Shown here in pieces: positions 55,198 to 62,576 of a DNA stretch of 64,000 nt. Location of the stretch: positions 853,501 through 917,500 of the forward strand of contig JAHHDT010000006.1 of assembly GCA_019739225.1 (NCBI GenBank), in the 5' to 3' direction. Under the pieces are notes generated by a model. It was not told where the DNA came from and did no database searches. It saw nothing but the letters and a program-made list of their open reading frames with translations. The stretch is from Aquamicrobium sp. (GTDB taxonomy: Bacteria; Pseudomonadota; Alphaproteobacteria; Rhizobiales; Rhizobiaceae). Position 1 is the stretch's first letter. Every line of letters begins with the position of its first letter. A program made the translations under genes and the position numbers.

Positions 55198-56037
55198 CTA
55201 TCCCTGCCGCCGGGCCATGAAGGCCAGCCGTTCGAAGAGGTGCACGTCCTGCTCGTTCTTCAGCAGAGCGCCGTGCAGCTTGGGCAGCGCGTTTTTCGGG
55301 TCTGCGCGCAGATCGGCCGGGTCGACGTCGTCGGCAACCAGCAGCCTGATCCAGTCGAGCGCTTCGGAGGTTGAGGGCTTCTTCTTCAGGCCTGGCACCT
55401 CCCGCACCTCGCAGAACTGGGTAAGCGCCGCGCGCACAAGGTTCGGCTTGATGCCCGGATAGTGGACATCGACGATGCGCTGGAGCGTGTCCATGTCGGG
55501 GAAGCGGATATAGTGGAAGAAACAGCGGCGCAGGAAGGCGTCCGGCAGTTCCTTCTCGTTGTTGGACGTGATGATGACGATCGGGCGTTGCCGCGCGCGC
55601 ACGGTCTCGCCGGTCTCGTAGACATGGAACTCCATCTTGTCGAGTTCCTGCAGAAGGTCGTTCGGGAACTCGATGTCGGCCTTGTCGATCTCGTCGATCA
55701 GCAGCACCACCTTGCGGTCGGCGGCAAAGGCCTCCCACAGCTTGCCGTGGCGGATGTAGTTGTGGATGTCGTTGAAGCGTTCGTCGCCGAGCTGGCTGTC
55801 GCGCAGGCGCGAGACGGCGTCGTATTCGTAGAGACCCTGCTGCGCGCGCGTGGTGGACTTGACGTGCCATTCGAGGAGATCGAGGCCGAGCGCGGCTGCG
55901 ATCTGCTTAGCAAGCTCCGTCTTGCCGGTGCCGGGCTCACCCTTGACCAGCAGCGGCCGCTCCAGCGCGATCGCTGCATTGACGGCCACCATCAGGTCTT
56001 TGTCGGCGACATAGGCCGCCGTTCCTTCAAAACGCAT
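55198..56037 (-). CDS. MoxR-family AAA+ ATPase
   Basis: 279-aa AAA ATPase. Walker A (GEPGTGKT) is at residues 33-40, Walker B (VVLLIDEIDKAD) near 110, and sensor and arginine-finger regions follow (IVIITSNNEKELPDAFLRRCF). MoxR proteins act as chaperones that assemble metal enzymes or complexes with VWA partners. It is the first gene of the minus-strand operon with the Imm11-like, GNAT, VWA and MsrB genes. The substrate is not visible. Confidence 0.93.
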   Translation of the reverse strand: MRFEGTAAYVADKDLMVAVNAAIALERPLLVKGEPGTGKTELAKQIAAALGLDLLEWHVKSTTRAQQGLYEYDAVSRLRDSQLGDERFNDIHNYIRHGKLWEAFAADRKVVLLIDEIDKADIEFPNDLLQELDKMEFHVYETGETVRARQRPIVIITSNNEKELPDAFLRRCFFHYIRFPDMDTLQRIVDVHYPGIKPNLVRAALTQFCEVREVPGLKKKPSTSEALDWIRLLVADDVDPADLRADPKNALPKLHGALLKNEQDVHLFERLAFMARRQG

Positions 56038-56175
56038 TCATGCTCTCCTGTTCGTCGGGGCGGACAGTAGAGGCGGGCGCGGAACAGGGCAAGAAGACGC
56101 CGGGGGCAGGCGGCGAAATCGTCGCCGCCGCGAAAAAGAGCCGCATGGAAACAGAAGTCATTCATTTCGCTGGCG

Positions 56176-56350
56176 AGACCGTTCGGTGAGCCCTATATTG
56201 GCTTTGGCGTTCTGCGCTTCCCGACAGGAGCAACTATTCCCCGGGGCCTTATTGATCCTTAGGGAGCTGTCCCTGGCCAGGCCCGTGGGCTTGGACATAC
56301 GGCGCCCACCTACTTTGTAGGCTCCCGGGATCAACCGCTCCATCGGTCGT
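56176..56350 (+). ncRNA. ssrS: 6S RNA
   Basis: A 175-nt gene-free stretch with the expected long imperfect hairpin. The ends pair: GACCG with CGGTC, CGGT with ACCG, and TGAGCCC with GGGATCA (one mismatch) enclose a central region. The 5' part (TGAGCCCTATATTGGCTTTGG) resembles the 6S core of E. coli (TGAGCCGATATTTC), and a central bubble with CACCTACTTTGTAGGCTCCCGGG is on the 3' side. 6S RNA binds the housekeeping polymerase holoenzyme in slow growth. The 5-FCL gene lies downstream, as in many proteobacteria. The ends are approximate. Confidence 0.85.
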
Positions 56351-56363
56351 CGTGGAACGTCTC

Positions 56364-56843
56364 TTATTCCTGTCCGCCGGCTGCGGCATCCAGCATCAGA
56401 TGCATGATTAGGGCCGGCGCGAACTGTGTGTGCGTCTCGCCCGTCACCGCGAATCCGCATTTCTCGTAGAACTCCCTGGCCTCATGACCGGCGATGACGC
56501 TCATCCGCCTGGCACCCATGCCCGCGGCGATAGCCGCCGCATGGCACACCAAAAGCCTGCCTATCCCTTGGCCCCAGAGATGCGGATCGACGAAAAGTCC
56601 CTCGAGCTCGAATTCATCAGTCGATGCCGGCACAACCACACAGAAGCCGGCGGGCTTCCGGTCCAACTCGGAGACAAACACGCGGCCTGCCTCGATCTGC
56701 TCGACCGGAAACGCGAGCACTTCTGGATGTGCCAGAAGCTGTTCGCGGTAGTCGGGTGCAGCGAGCGAGGCCCGGCGCAAGATGCCTTCAAGTGCCGGCT
56801 GCTCGTCGGGCCGCGCAGGGCGCGCTGAATTTTCCTCGATCAT
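56364..56843 (-). CDS. GNAT-family N-acetyltransferase
   Basis: 159-aa acetyltransferase. The acetyl-CoA binding motif LFVDPHLWGQGIGRLLVCHA (about residues 86-105) and the end segment ARRMSVIAGHEAREFYEKCGF are standard for the family. The substrate is unknown. Inserted between 6S RNA and the 5-FCL gene, in the opposite orientation; it separates a usually adjacent pair. Confidence 0.88.
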   Translation of the reverse strand: MIEENSARPARPDEQPALEGILRRASLAAPDYREQLLAHPEVLAFPVEQIEAGRVFVSELDRKPAGFCVVVPASTDEFELEGLFVDPHLWGQGIGRLLVCHAAAIAAGMGARRMSVIAGHEAREFYEKCGFAVTGETHTQFAPALIMHLMLDAAAGGQE

Positions 56844-56911
56844 GACCTAATCAGAATCGCTCGCATTTCGTGACGTCGATTTCAGGATAGAGCGGGGTCC
56901 GTCGAAGTTCT

Positions 56912-57541
56912 ATGACCGGAGAGAGAAACTCACGCGCCCGGCGTAAACCGGTGGAGGTGGCCTTGCACGCCCAGTTGAAGAAACAGTTGCGCCAGGAAGC
57001 GCTGGCCCGACGTGATGCGCTCGATGCCATATGGCGGGTCGAGGCCTCGCTTGCGATGGCCGAGGCGGCCTCGGCCATCGACATCGAGCCGGGAATGGTC
57101 GTTTCAGGCTTCTGGCCGATGCGTTCGGAGGTCGACGTGCGGCCGCTGATGTTCGCGCTGCGCGAAAAGGGCGCGCGGCTCTGCCTGCCCGCGATCCTCG
57201 ACAAGACGACCATCGTCTTTCGCGAACTGGTGCGCGGCGCGCCCATGGTCGACATGGGCTTCGGGACGGCGGGCCCCGGCGAGGAGGCGGCAGTGCTCGA
57301 TCCCGCGTTGATGCTGATGCCGCTGGCGGCATTCGATGCGCGCGGCCACCGCATCGGCTATGGCGCGGGCTATTACGACCGGGCGATCGACCGCCTGCAT
57401 CGCAGGAATTTGATGCCGCGGCTGATCGGCATCGCCTTCGACTGCCAGCTCGTTCCGGAGGTGCCGAATCAGGACCACGATGTGCAGCTCGAAGAAATCC
57501 TCACCGAAAGCGGCTTGCGCGGGTTTCCCCTGGCCTTATAG
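56912..57541 (+). CDS. 5-formyltetrahydrofolate cyclo-ligase
   Basis: 209-aa enzyme (5-FCL, YgfA family) that converts 5-formyl-THF to 5,10-methenyl-THF with ATP. The N-terminal KKQLRQEALARRDALD, the substrate motif VSGFWPMRSEVDVRPLM and the C-terminal ATP-binding GYGAGYYDRAIDRL are visible. The N-terminus is uncertain: starts at GTG 56951 or others would also fit. The next gene is the YmdB-type phosphoesterase, a common neighbour. Confidence 0.94.
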   Translation: MTGERNSRARRKPVEVALHAQLKKQLRQEALARRDALDAIWRVEASLAMAEAASAIDIEPGMVVSGFWPMRSEVDVRPLMFALREKGARLCLPAILDKTTIVFRELVRGAPMVDMGFGTAGPGEEAAVLDPALMLMPLAAFDARGHRIGYGAGYYDRAIDRLHRRNLMPRLIGIAFDCQLVPEVPNQDHDVQLEEILTESGLRGFPLAL

Positions 57542-57550
57542 ACACCTGTC

Positions 57551-58372
57551 ATGAGACTTCTTTTTCTGGGCGACATGGTCGGGCGATCCGGCCGCACGGC
57601 GGTGTGGGAAAGGCTTCCGGGCCTGATCTCCGATTTCCGGCTCGACTTCGTCATCGTCAATGGCGAGAACGCGGCCGGCGGCTTCGGCATCACCGAGGAC
57701 ATCTATCTCGCGACGCTGGAAGCAGGCGCCGACGTGGTGACCACCGGCAACCACGTCTGGGACCAGCGCGAGGCACTGGAATTCGCATCGCGCTCGGACC
57801 GCTTCCTGAGGCCGGCCAATTTTCCGATCGGCACGCCGGGCAGGGGTACCGGGCTCTATGAGGCCCGCAATGGCGCGCGCGTGTTCGTGACCAACATCAT
57901 GGGCCGGGTCTTCATGCATCCGGAACTCGACGATCCGTTCCAGGCGGGCGAGCGCGAGCTTGCGGCCTGCCCGCTGGGCGAGCAGGCGGATGCGGTGGCG
58001 ATCGACTTCCACGCTGAGGCGACCTCGGAAAAGATGTGCTTCGCACATTTCGTCGACGGTCGGGCGAGCCTTGTGGTCGGGACCCATACGCACCAGCCGA
58101 CGGCCGACCACCAGATTCTCAATGGCGGCACGGGCTACCTGACGGATGCGGGTATGTGCGGCGACTACGATTCGTCGCTCGGCATGGACAAGGAGGAACC
58201 GCTGAACCGGTTTCTTTCCAAGGTGCCGAAGGGGCGCTTCGAGGCGGCGAGCGGGCCGGCAACGATCTGCGGCGTCGGCCTCGACATCTCCGATCGCACG
58301 GGCCTTGCCGAGCGGATCGCGCCGCTGCGGCTGGGGCCGCGGCTCGAGGAGACGGTGCCAGCGTTCTGGTAG
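57551..58372 (+). CDS. YmdB-family metallophosphoesterase
   Basis: 273-aa member of the TIGR00282 (YmdB) metallophosphoesterase family. The metal-binding motifs are FLGDMVGRSGR (residues 5-15), NGENAAGGFGI (about 37-47), GNHVWDQRE (about 69-77) and TNIMGRVFMH; the last metal-binding His is in VVGTHTHQPTADH. Bacillus YmdB hydrolyses cyclic nucleotides. Starts 9 bases after the 5-FCL stop. Confidence 0.94.
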   Translation: MRLLFLGDMVGRSGRTAVWERLPGLISDFRLDFVIVNGENAAGGFGITEDIYLATLEAGADVVTTGNHVWDQREALEFASRSDRFLRPANFPIGTPGRGTGLYEARNGARVFVTNIMGRVFMHPELDDPFQAGERELAACPLGEQADAVAIDFHAEATSEKMCFAHFVDGRASLVVGTHTHQPTADHQILNGGTGYLTDAGMCGDYDSSLGMDKEEPLNRFLSKVPKGRFEAASGPATICGVGLDISDRTGLAERIAPLRLGPRLEETVPAFW

Positions 58373-58491
58373 GTGAGCGGGAACTAAAGTGGCGCTCGCG
58401 GATTTCCGGCAGGCGCGGCGGCGGTTGACGCCGGGGCGCAGGGGCGCCTAATTCTCTTAATCTTCCCATCGATCCACACCCGGGGGCACCA

Positions 58492-59265
58492 ATGATCGAG
58501 TTCTTCGCCGGACATTTCGACTGGCTTTCCGACCCGACAGCCTGGGTTGCGCTGGTCACGCTGGTCGTGCTCGAGGTCGTTCTCGGCATCGACAATCTGA
58601 TCTTCATCTCGATCCTGACCAACAAACTCCCGGAAGAACACCGGGTAAGGGCAAGGCGGATCGGCATTGGCGGCGCGCTCATCATGCGTCTTCTGCTGCT
58701 TGCCACCGTCGCGTGGATCGTCCAGCTCACCAATCCGCTGTTCGTGCTGTTCGACCATCCGTTCTCGTGGCGCGATCTCATCCTGATCGCAGGCGGTCTG
58801 TTCCTCGTGTGGAAGGCCACCAAGGAAATCCACCACTCCGTCGATCACGACGACGGCAAGGAGAACATGCTCGGCCAGACGATCCAGATCTCGCTCGCCG
58901 GCGCGATCTTCCAGATCCTGCTTCTGGACCTTGTGTTCTCGATAGACTCGATCATCACCGCGGTCGGCATGACCGACGAGATCGCCATCATGTACATCGC
59001 GGTCATCTTCGCGGTGACGGTGATGCTGGTTGCCGTCAATCCGCTGTCGCGTTTCATCGAGAAGAACCCGACGATCGTGATGTTGGCGCTGGCCTTCCTG
59101 CTGATGATCGGCATGACGCTGATCGCCGACGGCATGGGCTTCCATGTGCCCAAGGGCTACATCTACGCGGCCATGGGCTTCTCGGCGCTGGTGGAGGGCC
59201 TGAACATGCTGGCGCGGCGCAAGCGTGCACGAGACAAGGCTGCGGGCATCGACGCGGCACATTGA
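58492..59265 (+). CDS. TerC-family membrane protein
   Basis: 257-aa integral membrane protein of the TerC family, with about seven to eight helices. The N-terminal motif [20 protein letters not shown] (D in the membrane, about residues 24-43) and the second [18 protein letters not shown] are the conserved acidic pairs of the family. It may be involved in metal ion or envelope homeostasis; the E. coli relative Alx is linked to manganese. Convergent with the MBL-fold gene. Confidence 0.9.
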   Translation: MIEFFAGHFDWLSDPTAWVALVTLVVLEVVLGIDNLIFISILTNKLPEEHRVRARRIGIGGALIMRLLLLATVAWIVQLTNPLFVLFDHPFSWRDLILIAGGLFLVWKATKEIHHSVDHDDGKENMLGQTIQISLAGAIFQILLLDLVFSIDSIITAVGMTDEIAIMYIAVIFAVTVMLVAVNPLSRFIEKNPTIVMLALAFLLMIGMTLIADGMGFHVPKGYIYAAMGFSALVEGLNMLARRKRARDKAAGIDAAH

Positions 59266-59272
59266 TGCCGCG

Positions 59273-60088
59273 TCAAACGCCCTTGAGCACCAGAATGGTG
59301 GGGCGCGAGGGCAGGGTGCGCAAAGATACGCTGAAGGACGGCTCCTCGGCGTAGCGGACATCGAAGGTTTCGCCCATGCGGCCGGTGAACTCGGCCATCG
59401 GCGTCGCATGGCGGTGCATCGGCAGGATGAGCGAGGAGAAAAGCCGGGTGGCGATCTCGCTCATCGCTCCGACCGAGAGCGTCATGCCGCCGTCGATCGG
59501 TACCATCAGAATATCGAGACGCCCGATGGCGCCGTAATGTGCGTCCTCCAGCCGGTGGTGCAGGTGGCCGAGATGGCCGATGCAAAGCCCGGCAACCTCG
59601 AAGATGAAGATCGAATTGCCACCTTCCTCCATGCCGCCCCATGAGCGTATGTCGGTTGGCACGTTGCGGATGTAGATGTCGTCCACGACGACGGCGTGGC
59701 GGGCGGGTCCACCTTCCGGGTTCCAGCCGCGCAGGACGTATTCGATGCCCGGATCCGGACTTTCCGTGAAATGGGTGCGGTGCGCCTTGTTCATCGTGAC
59801 GATGCGCGGCAGAGGCTCGGCGCCGTAGTAACCGGAGAAATCGGTGGCGATGCGCACGCCGCCCGGCGTCTCGATCACGTAGGTCGAGTGGCCGGCATAG
59901 GTGATGGTCACGTCGCCGTCGACGAAGGTCTGCGCAGGGGTGAAGTTTGCATAGGTGACATGGGGGAGCGTCTCTGCGATCGCGACGCACCTGCTCGGCG
60001 GCGGTTCCACCTGATCCTGGGCGAGGGCGCCCGCAGGAAGCGCGGCGAGGATGGTGGCGGCAAGGGCGAGGCGGCGGACCAGGCGCAT
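59273..60088 (-). CDS. MBL-fold metallohydrolase, periplasmic
   Basis: 271-aa protein with a signal peptide (MRLVRRLALAATILAALPAGALA) from an ATG that follows GGAGAA; a longer frame continues upstream without a start of its own. The metallo-beta-lactamase fold is recognised by YAGHSTYVIETPGGVRIATD and LCIGHLGHLHHRL. The usual HxHxDH metal motif is replaced by a His-x2-His version (AHRTHFTESPDPG), so it is a divergent subfamily. The substrate is unknown. Confidence 0.83.
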   Translation of the reverse strand: MRLVRRLALAATILAALPAGALAQDQVEPPPSRCVAIAETLPHVTYANFTPAQTFVDGDVTITYAGHSTYVIETPGGVRIATDFSGYYGAEPLPRIVTMNKAHRTHFTESPDPGIEYVLRGWNPEGGPARHAVVVDDIYIRNVPTDIRSWGGMEEGGNSIFIFEVAGLCIGHLGHLHHRLEDAHYGAIGRLDILMVPIDGGMTLSVGAMSEIATRLFSSLILPMHRHATPMAEFTGRMGETFDVRYAEEPSFSVSLRTLPSRPTILVLKGV

Positions 60089-60168
60089 GGCGGTTCTCCG
60101 GGCTTCGAGCGTCGCCCGGCAGGTTAAGCCAAACTGCCGATACCCGGCTTCACGTTTGTGCGAGGCCG

Positions 60169-60789
60169 CTACGGGGTCTGCGCCGCAGCCTGCTCCTTCA
60201 CCGGCTGGTGGCGCGCCTTGTAGCCGAGCGTGAGGGCAAGGGTCGCGCCAAGGCCAATTGTCGCGCGCTGCAGCGTCTGCGACTGGCCGGCAAGCCAGGT
60301 CGGGTCCAGCAGCGTCTCCTTCACCGTCAACGCCGACTGGAGTCGATCGGTGAAGTTGCATTCGCGATCGGTCTTGCCCTGCTGTCCGAGCGCCACCAGC
60401 GTTTCAAAAAAATGCTGAGCACGCTGGAGATTGTGAAGATCAGGCTGGGGCGTCGTCACAGTTTGGCGCACATGCATTTCGCAGCTCCCCACATTGCGTG
60501 GATGAACGTGCACGGTGTTGCACGGGATCTCGAAGCCATGGGGCGCGTCGGCGCGGTGTTCGGTATCGCCGATCCAGTATACTGCGCTGCCGGCAATGAG
60601 GTCGAAGCGTTCCGAGGCGAAATCCGTGGGACCGGCGTGGTAATGGCGCGTGTTCGGGAGGGTCTCTCCCGCGGCGACGAACCAATCCATGACCAGCCTG
60701 ACGCCGCCATTGTCCTTTGGCAGCTCCGTGAACACGAGCCGCGTGTTGTTCACCGGATTGAAGTAGCTGTCCCCTTGCTCGGTCGTCAT
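60169..60789 (-). CDS. Cupin-domain protein
   Basis: 206-aa protein from the ATG that has GGAGG six bases before it. The first half is a cupin barrel with metal-ligand-like residues in MDWFVAAGETLPNTRHYHAGPTD and HGFEIPCNTVHVHPRNVG; the end has a weakly hydrophobic stretch (TIGLGATLALTLGYKAR). It has no clear enzyme motif. Its role is not known. Stands alone upstream of the MBL-fold gene. Confidence 0.7.
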   Translation of the reverse strand: MTTEQGDSYFNPVNNTRLVFTELPKDNGGVRLVMDWFVAAGETLPNTRHYHAGPTDFASERFDLIAGSAVYWIGDTEHRADAPHGFEIPCNTVHVHPRNVGSCEMHVRQTVTTPQPDLHNLQRAQHFFETLVALGQQGKTDRECNFTDRLQSALTVKETLLDPTWLAGQSQTLQRATIGLGATLALTLGYKARHQPVKEQAAAQTP

Positions 60790-60973
60790 CACAAGCCTCC
60801 ACGTGCCTCGACAAACAGTTTCGGGCCCGAAACTGCGGGCGGCAAGGGGAATCTGTATCAGGGCGTGGCTGCTGCACTGATCCGGCAGCCGGCTTTTTCT
60901 GGACGTTCGGCGGGCTTTTCACTATAAGGCGCGCCATTCAACGACATTGCGAAGAAGTCCGCATAGGGGTGTT

Positions 60974-61723
60974 ATGGCAGGTCATTCACAGTTCAAGAAC
61001 ATCATGCATCGCAAGGGCCGGCAGGATGCGGTTCGCTCGAAGATGTTTTCCAAGCTCGCGCGTGAAATCACCGTCGCAGCCAAGATGGGCGCGCCCGACC
61101 CCGACATGAACCCGCGACTGCGCCTGGCCGTGCAGAACGCGAAGGCGCAGTCGATGCCGAAGGACAACATCCAGCGCGCCATCAACAAGGCGTCCGGCGG
61201 CGATGCCGAGAGTTATGACGAAGTGCGCTACGAGGGCTACGGTCCCGGCGGCGTTGCCGTGATCGTCGAGGCTTTGACCGACAACCGCAATCGTTCCGCA
61301 TCCAACGTCCGTGCCGCCTTCACCAAGGCCGGCGGTGCGATGGGCGAGACGGGCTCGGTCTCCTTCATGTTCGACCGGGTCGGTGAGATCGTCTATGGCG
61401 CGGCTGCCGGCGATGCGGACACCGTGATGGAAGCGGCGATCGAGGCCGGTGCGGACGACGTGCAGTCCGACGAGAACGGTCACGTCATCATCTGCGCCTT
61501 TGAGGACATCGGCGACGTGACCTCGGCGCTGGAGGCTTCGCTGGGCGAAGCGGAATCGGTCAAGACGATCTGGAAGCCACAGACCTCCACGCCGGTCGAC
61601 GAGGACCGGGCCCAATCGATCCTCAAGCTGATCGCGACGCTGGAAGACGACGACGACGTGCAGAACGTCTACGCCAATTTCGAGGTCGATGACGAGACCC
61701 TCGCCAAGCTGAGCGCTGCATGA
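60974..61723 (+). CDS. yebC: YebC/PmpR-family transcriptional or translational regulator
   Basis: 249-aa protein from the ATG at 60974. The N-terminal [20 protein letters not shown] and the [20 protein letters not shown] region are typical, as are the middle [20 protein letters not shown] and the domain [12 protein letters not shown]. Members bind DNA or the ribosome and were recently linked to resolving stalls at proline runs. The stop overlaps the next start (ATGA). Confidence 0.95.
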   Translation: MAGHSQFKNIMHRKGRQDAVRSKMFSKLAREITVAAKMGAPDPDMNPRLRLAVQNAKAQSMPKDNIQRAINKASGGDAESYDEVRYEGYGPGGVAVIVEALTDNRNRSASNVRAAFTKAGGAMGETGSVSFMFDRVGEIVYGAAAGDADTVMEAAIEAGADDVQSDENGHVIICAFEDIGDVTSALEASLGEAESVKTIWKPQTSTPVDEDRAQSILKLIATLEDDDDVQNVYANFEVDDETLAKLSAA

Positions 61724-62022
61724 CGGTCGGGTCGGGCGGGGCACCGCGCCCGCGCATCACGATCACATACTGCACGCAGTGCCAGTGGCTGCTGCGTGCA
61801 GCCTGGATGGCGCAGGAGCTGTTGTCGACATTCGGAGCGGATATTGCCGAGGTGGCGCTTGTGCCCGGCACCGGCGGTGCGTACGAGATAGCGCTCGACG
61901 GCGAGCTGATATGGGAGCGCAAGCGCGACGGGGGCTTTCCGGAAGCCAAGGTGTTGAAGCAGCTCGTGCGCGACCGTGTGTGGCCGGAGCGTGACCTCGG
62001 TCATTCCGACCGGAAGGATTGA
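61720..62022 (+). CDS. SelW/Rdx-family redox protein
   Basis: 100-aa thioredoxin-like protein of the SelT/SelW/SelH (Rdx) family. The redox motif CTQC is at residues 18-21 ([20 protein letters not shown]), so Cys replaces the selenocysteine of animal forms. The [32 protein letters not shown] segment is conserved. The function in bacteria is unclear. It overlaps yebC by 4 bases. Confidence 0.92.
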   Translation: MTVGSGGAPRPRITITYCTQCQWLLRAAWMAQELLSTFGADIAEVALVPGTGGAYEIALDGELIWERKRDGGFPEAKVLKQLVRDRVWPERDLGHSDRKD

Positions 62023-62105
62023 GGACTTAATTGGCCCGGCAATACGTCGCGCCATTTGCTCTGGCGTGGCGCAACGCTCCGGCCCCCAACATCGCAGCGG
62101 CCAAG

Positions 62106-62132
62106 AAAAAACCCGCCTTTCGGCGGGTTTTT
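62106..62132. terminator. Bidirectional intrinsic terminator
   Basis: AAAAAACCCGCC and GGCGGGTTTTT flank a 4-base loop (TTTC), giving a strong stem with T-runs on both strands. It ends the yebC-selW transcript and the convergent rpmE gene. Confidence 0.9.
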
Positions 62133-62158
62133 CAGTTCTGCTTGATCTGACGCAAGGC

Positions 62159-62380
62159 TTAGATGCCGAGGCCTTCGTAGCGCTTCTTGAACTTGGACAG
62201 GCGGCCGCCGCGGTCGAGCAGCGTCTGCTGGCCACCGGTCCAGGCCGGGTGCGTGGTCGGGTCGATGTCGAGGTTCATCGTGTCCCCTTCCTTGCCCCAG
62301 GTCGAGCGGGTCGTGTATTCGGTGCCATCGGTCATGACGACCTTGATGGTGTGGTAGTCGGGATGGATATCGGCTTTCAT
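62159..62380 (-). CDS. rpmE: 50S ribosomal protein L31, cysteine-free type
   Basis: 73-aa bL31 of the type without zinc-binding cysteines ([20 protein letters not shown], then [23 protein letters not shown] region). It is the common form in Rhizobiales. The gene faces the yebC-selW operon across a shared terminator and stands alone from other ribosomal genes. Confidence 0.95.
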   Translation of the reverse strand: MKADIHPDYHTIKVVMTDGTEYTTRSTWGKEGDTMNLDIDPTTHPAWTGGQQTLLDRGGRLSKFKKRYEGLGI

Positions 62381-62576
62381 CGGTGTCGTCCTGGCTTTCG
62401 GGGCTGTCGCGCGGCGCTACGCTGCGGCGATGCGCCCACTATCAAAACCTGAAGCCGCAGCTATGGAAAGGCCGCGGCTCCAAAAACGGTCGGGCTGGCC
62501 TATACATGAGCCGGCGGAAAACCACAAGGCCGACTGGCCGGCAAATTCGCCCGAGGGCGGCGACAGGAAAGGGCTG

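Noticed and set aside
56158-56460. Minus-strand open frame across the 6S RNA region
   Set aside because: Base pairing and the 6S-like core explain the sequence better; the frame has no family likeness.
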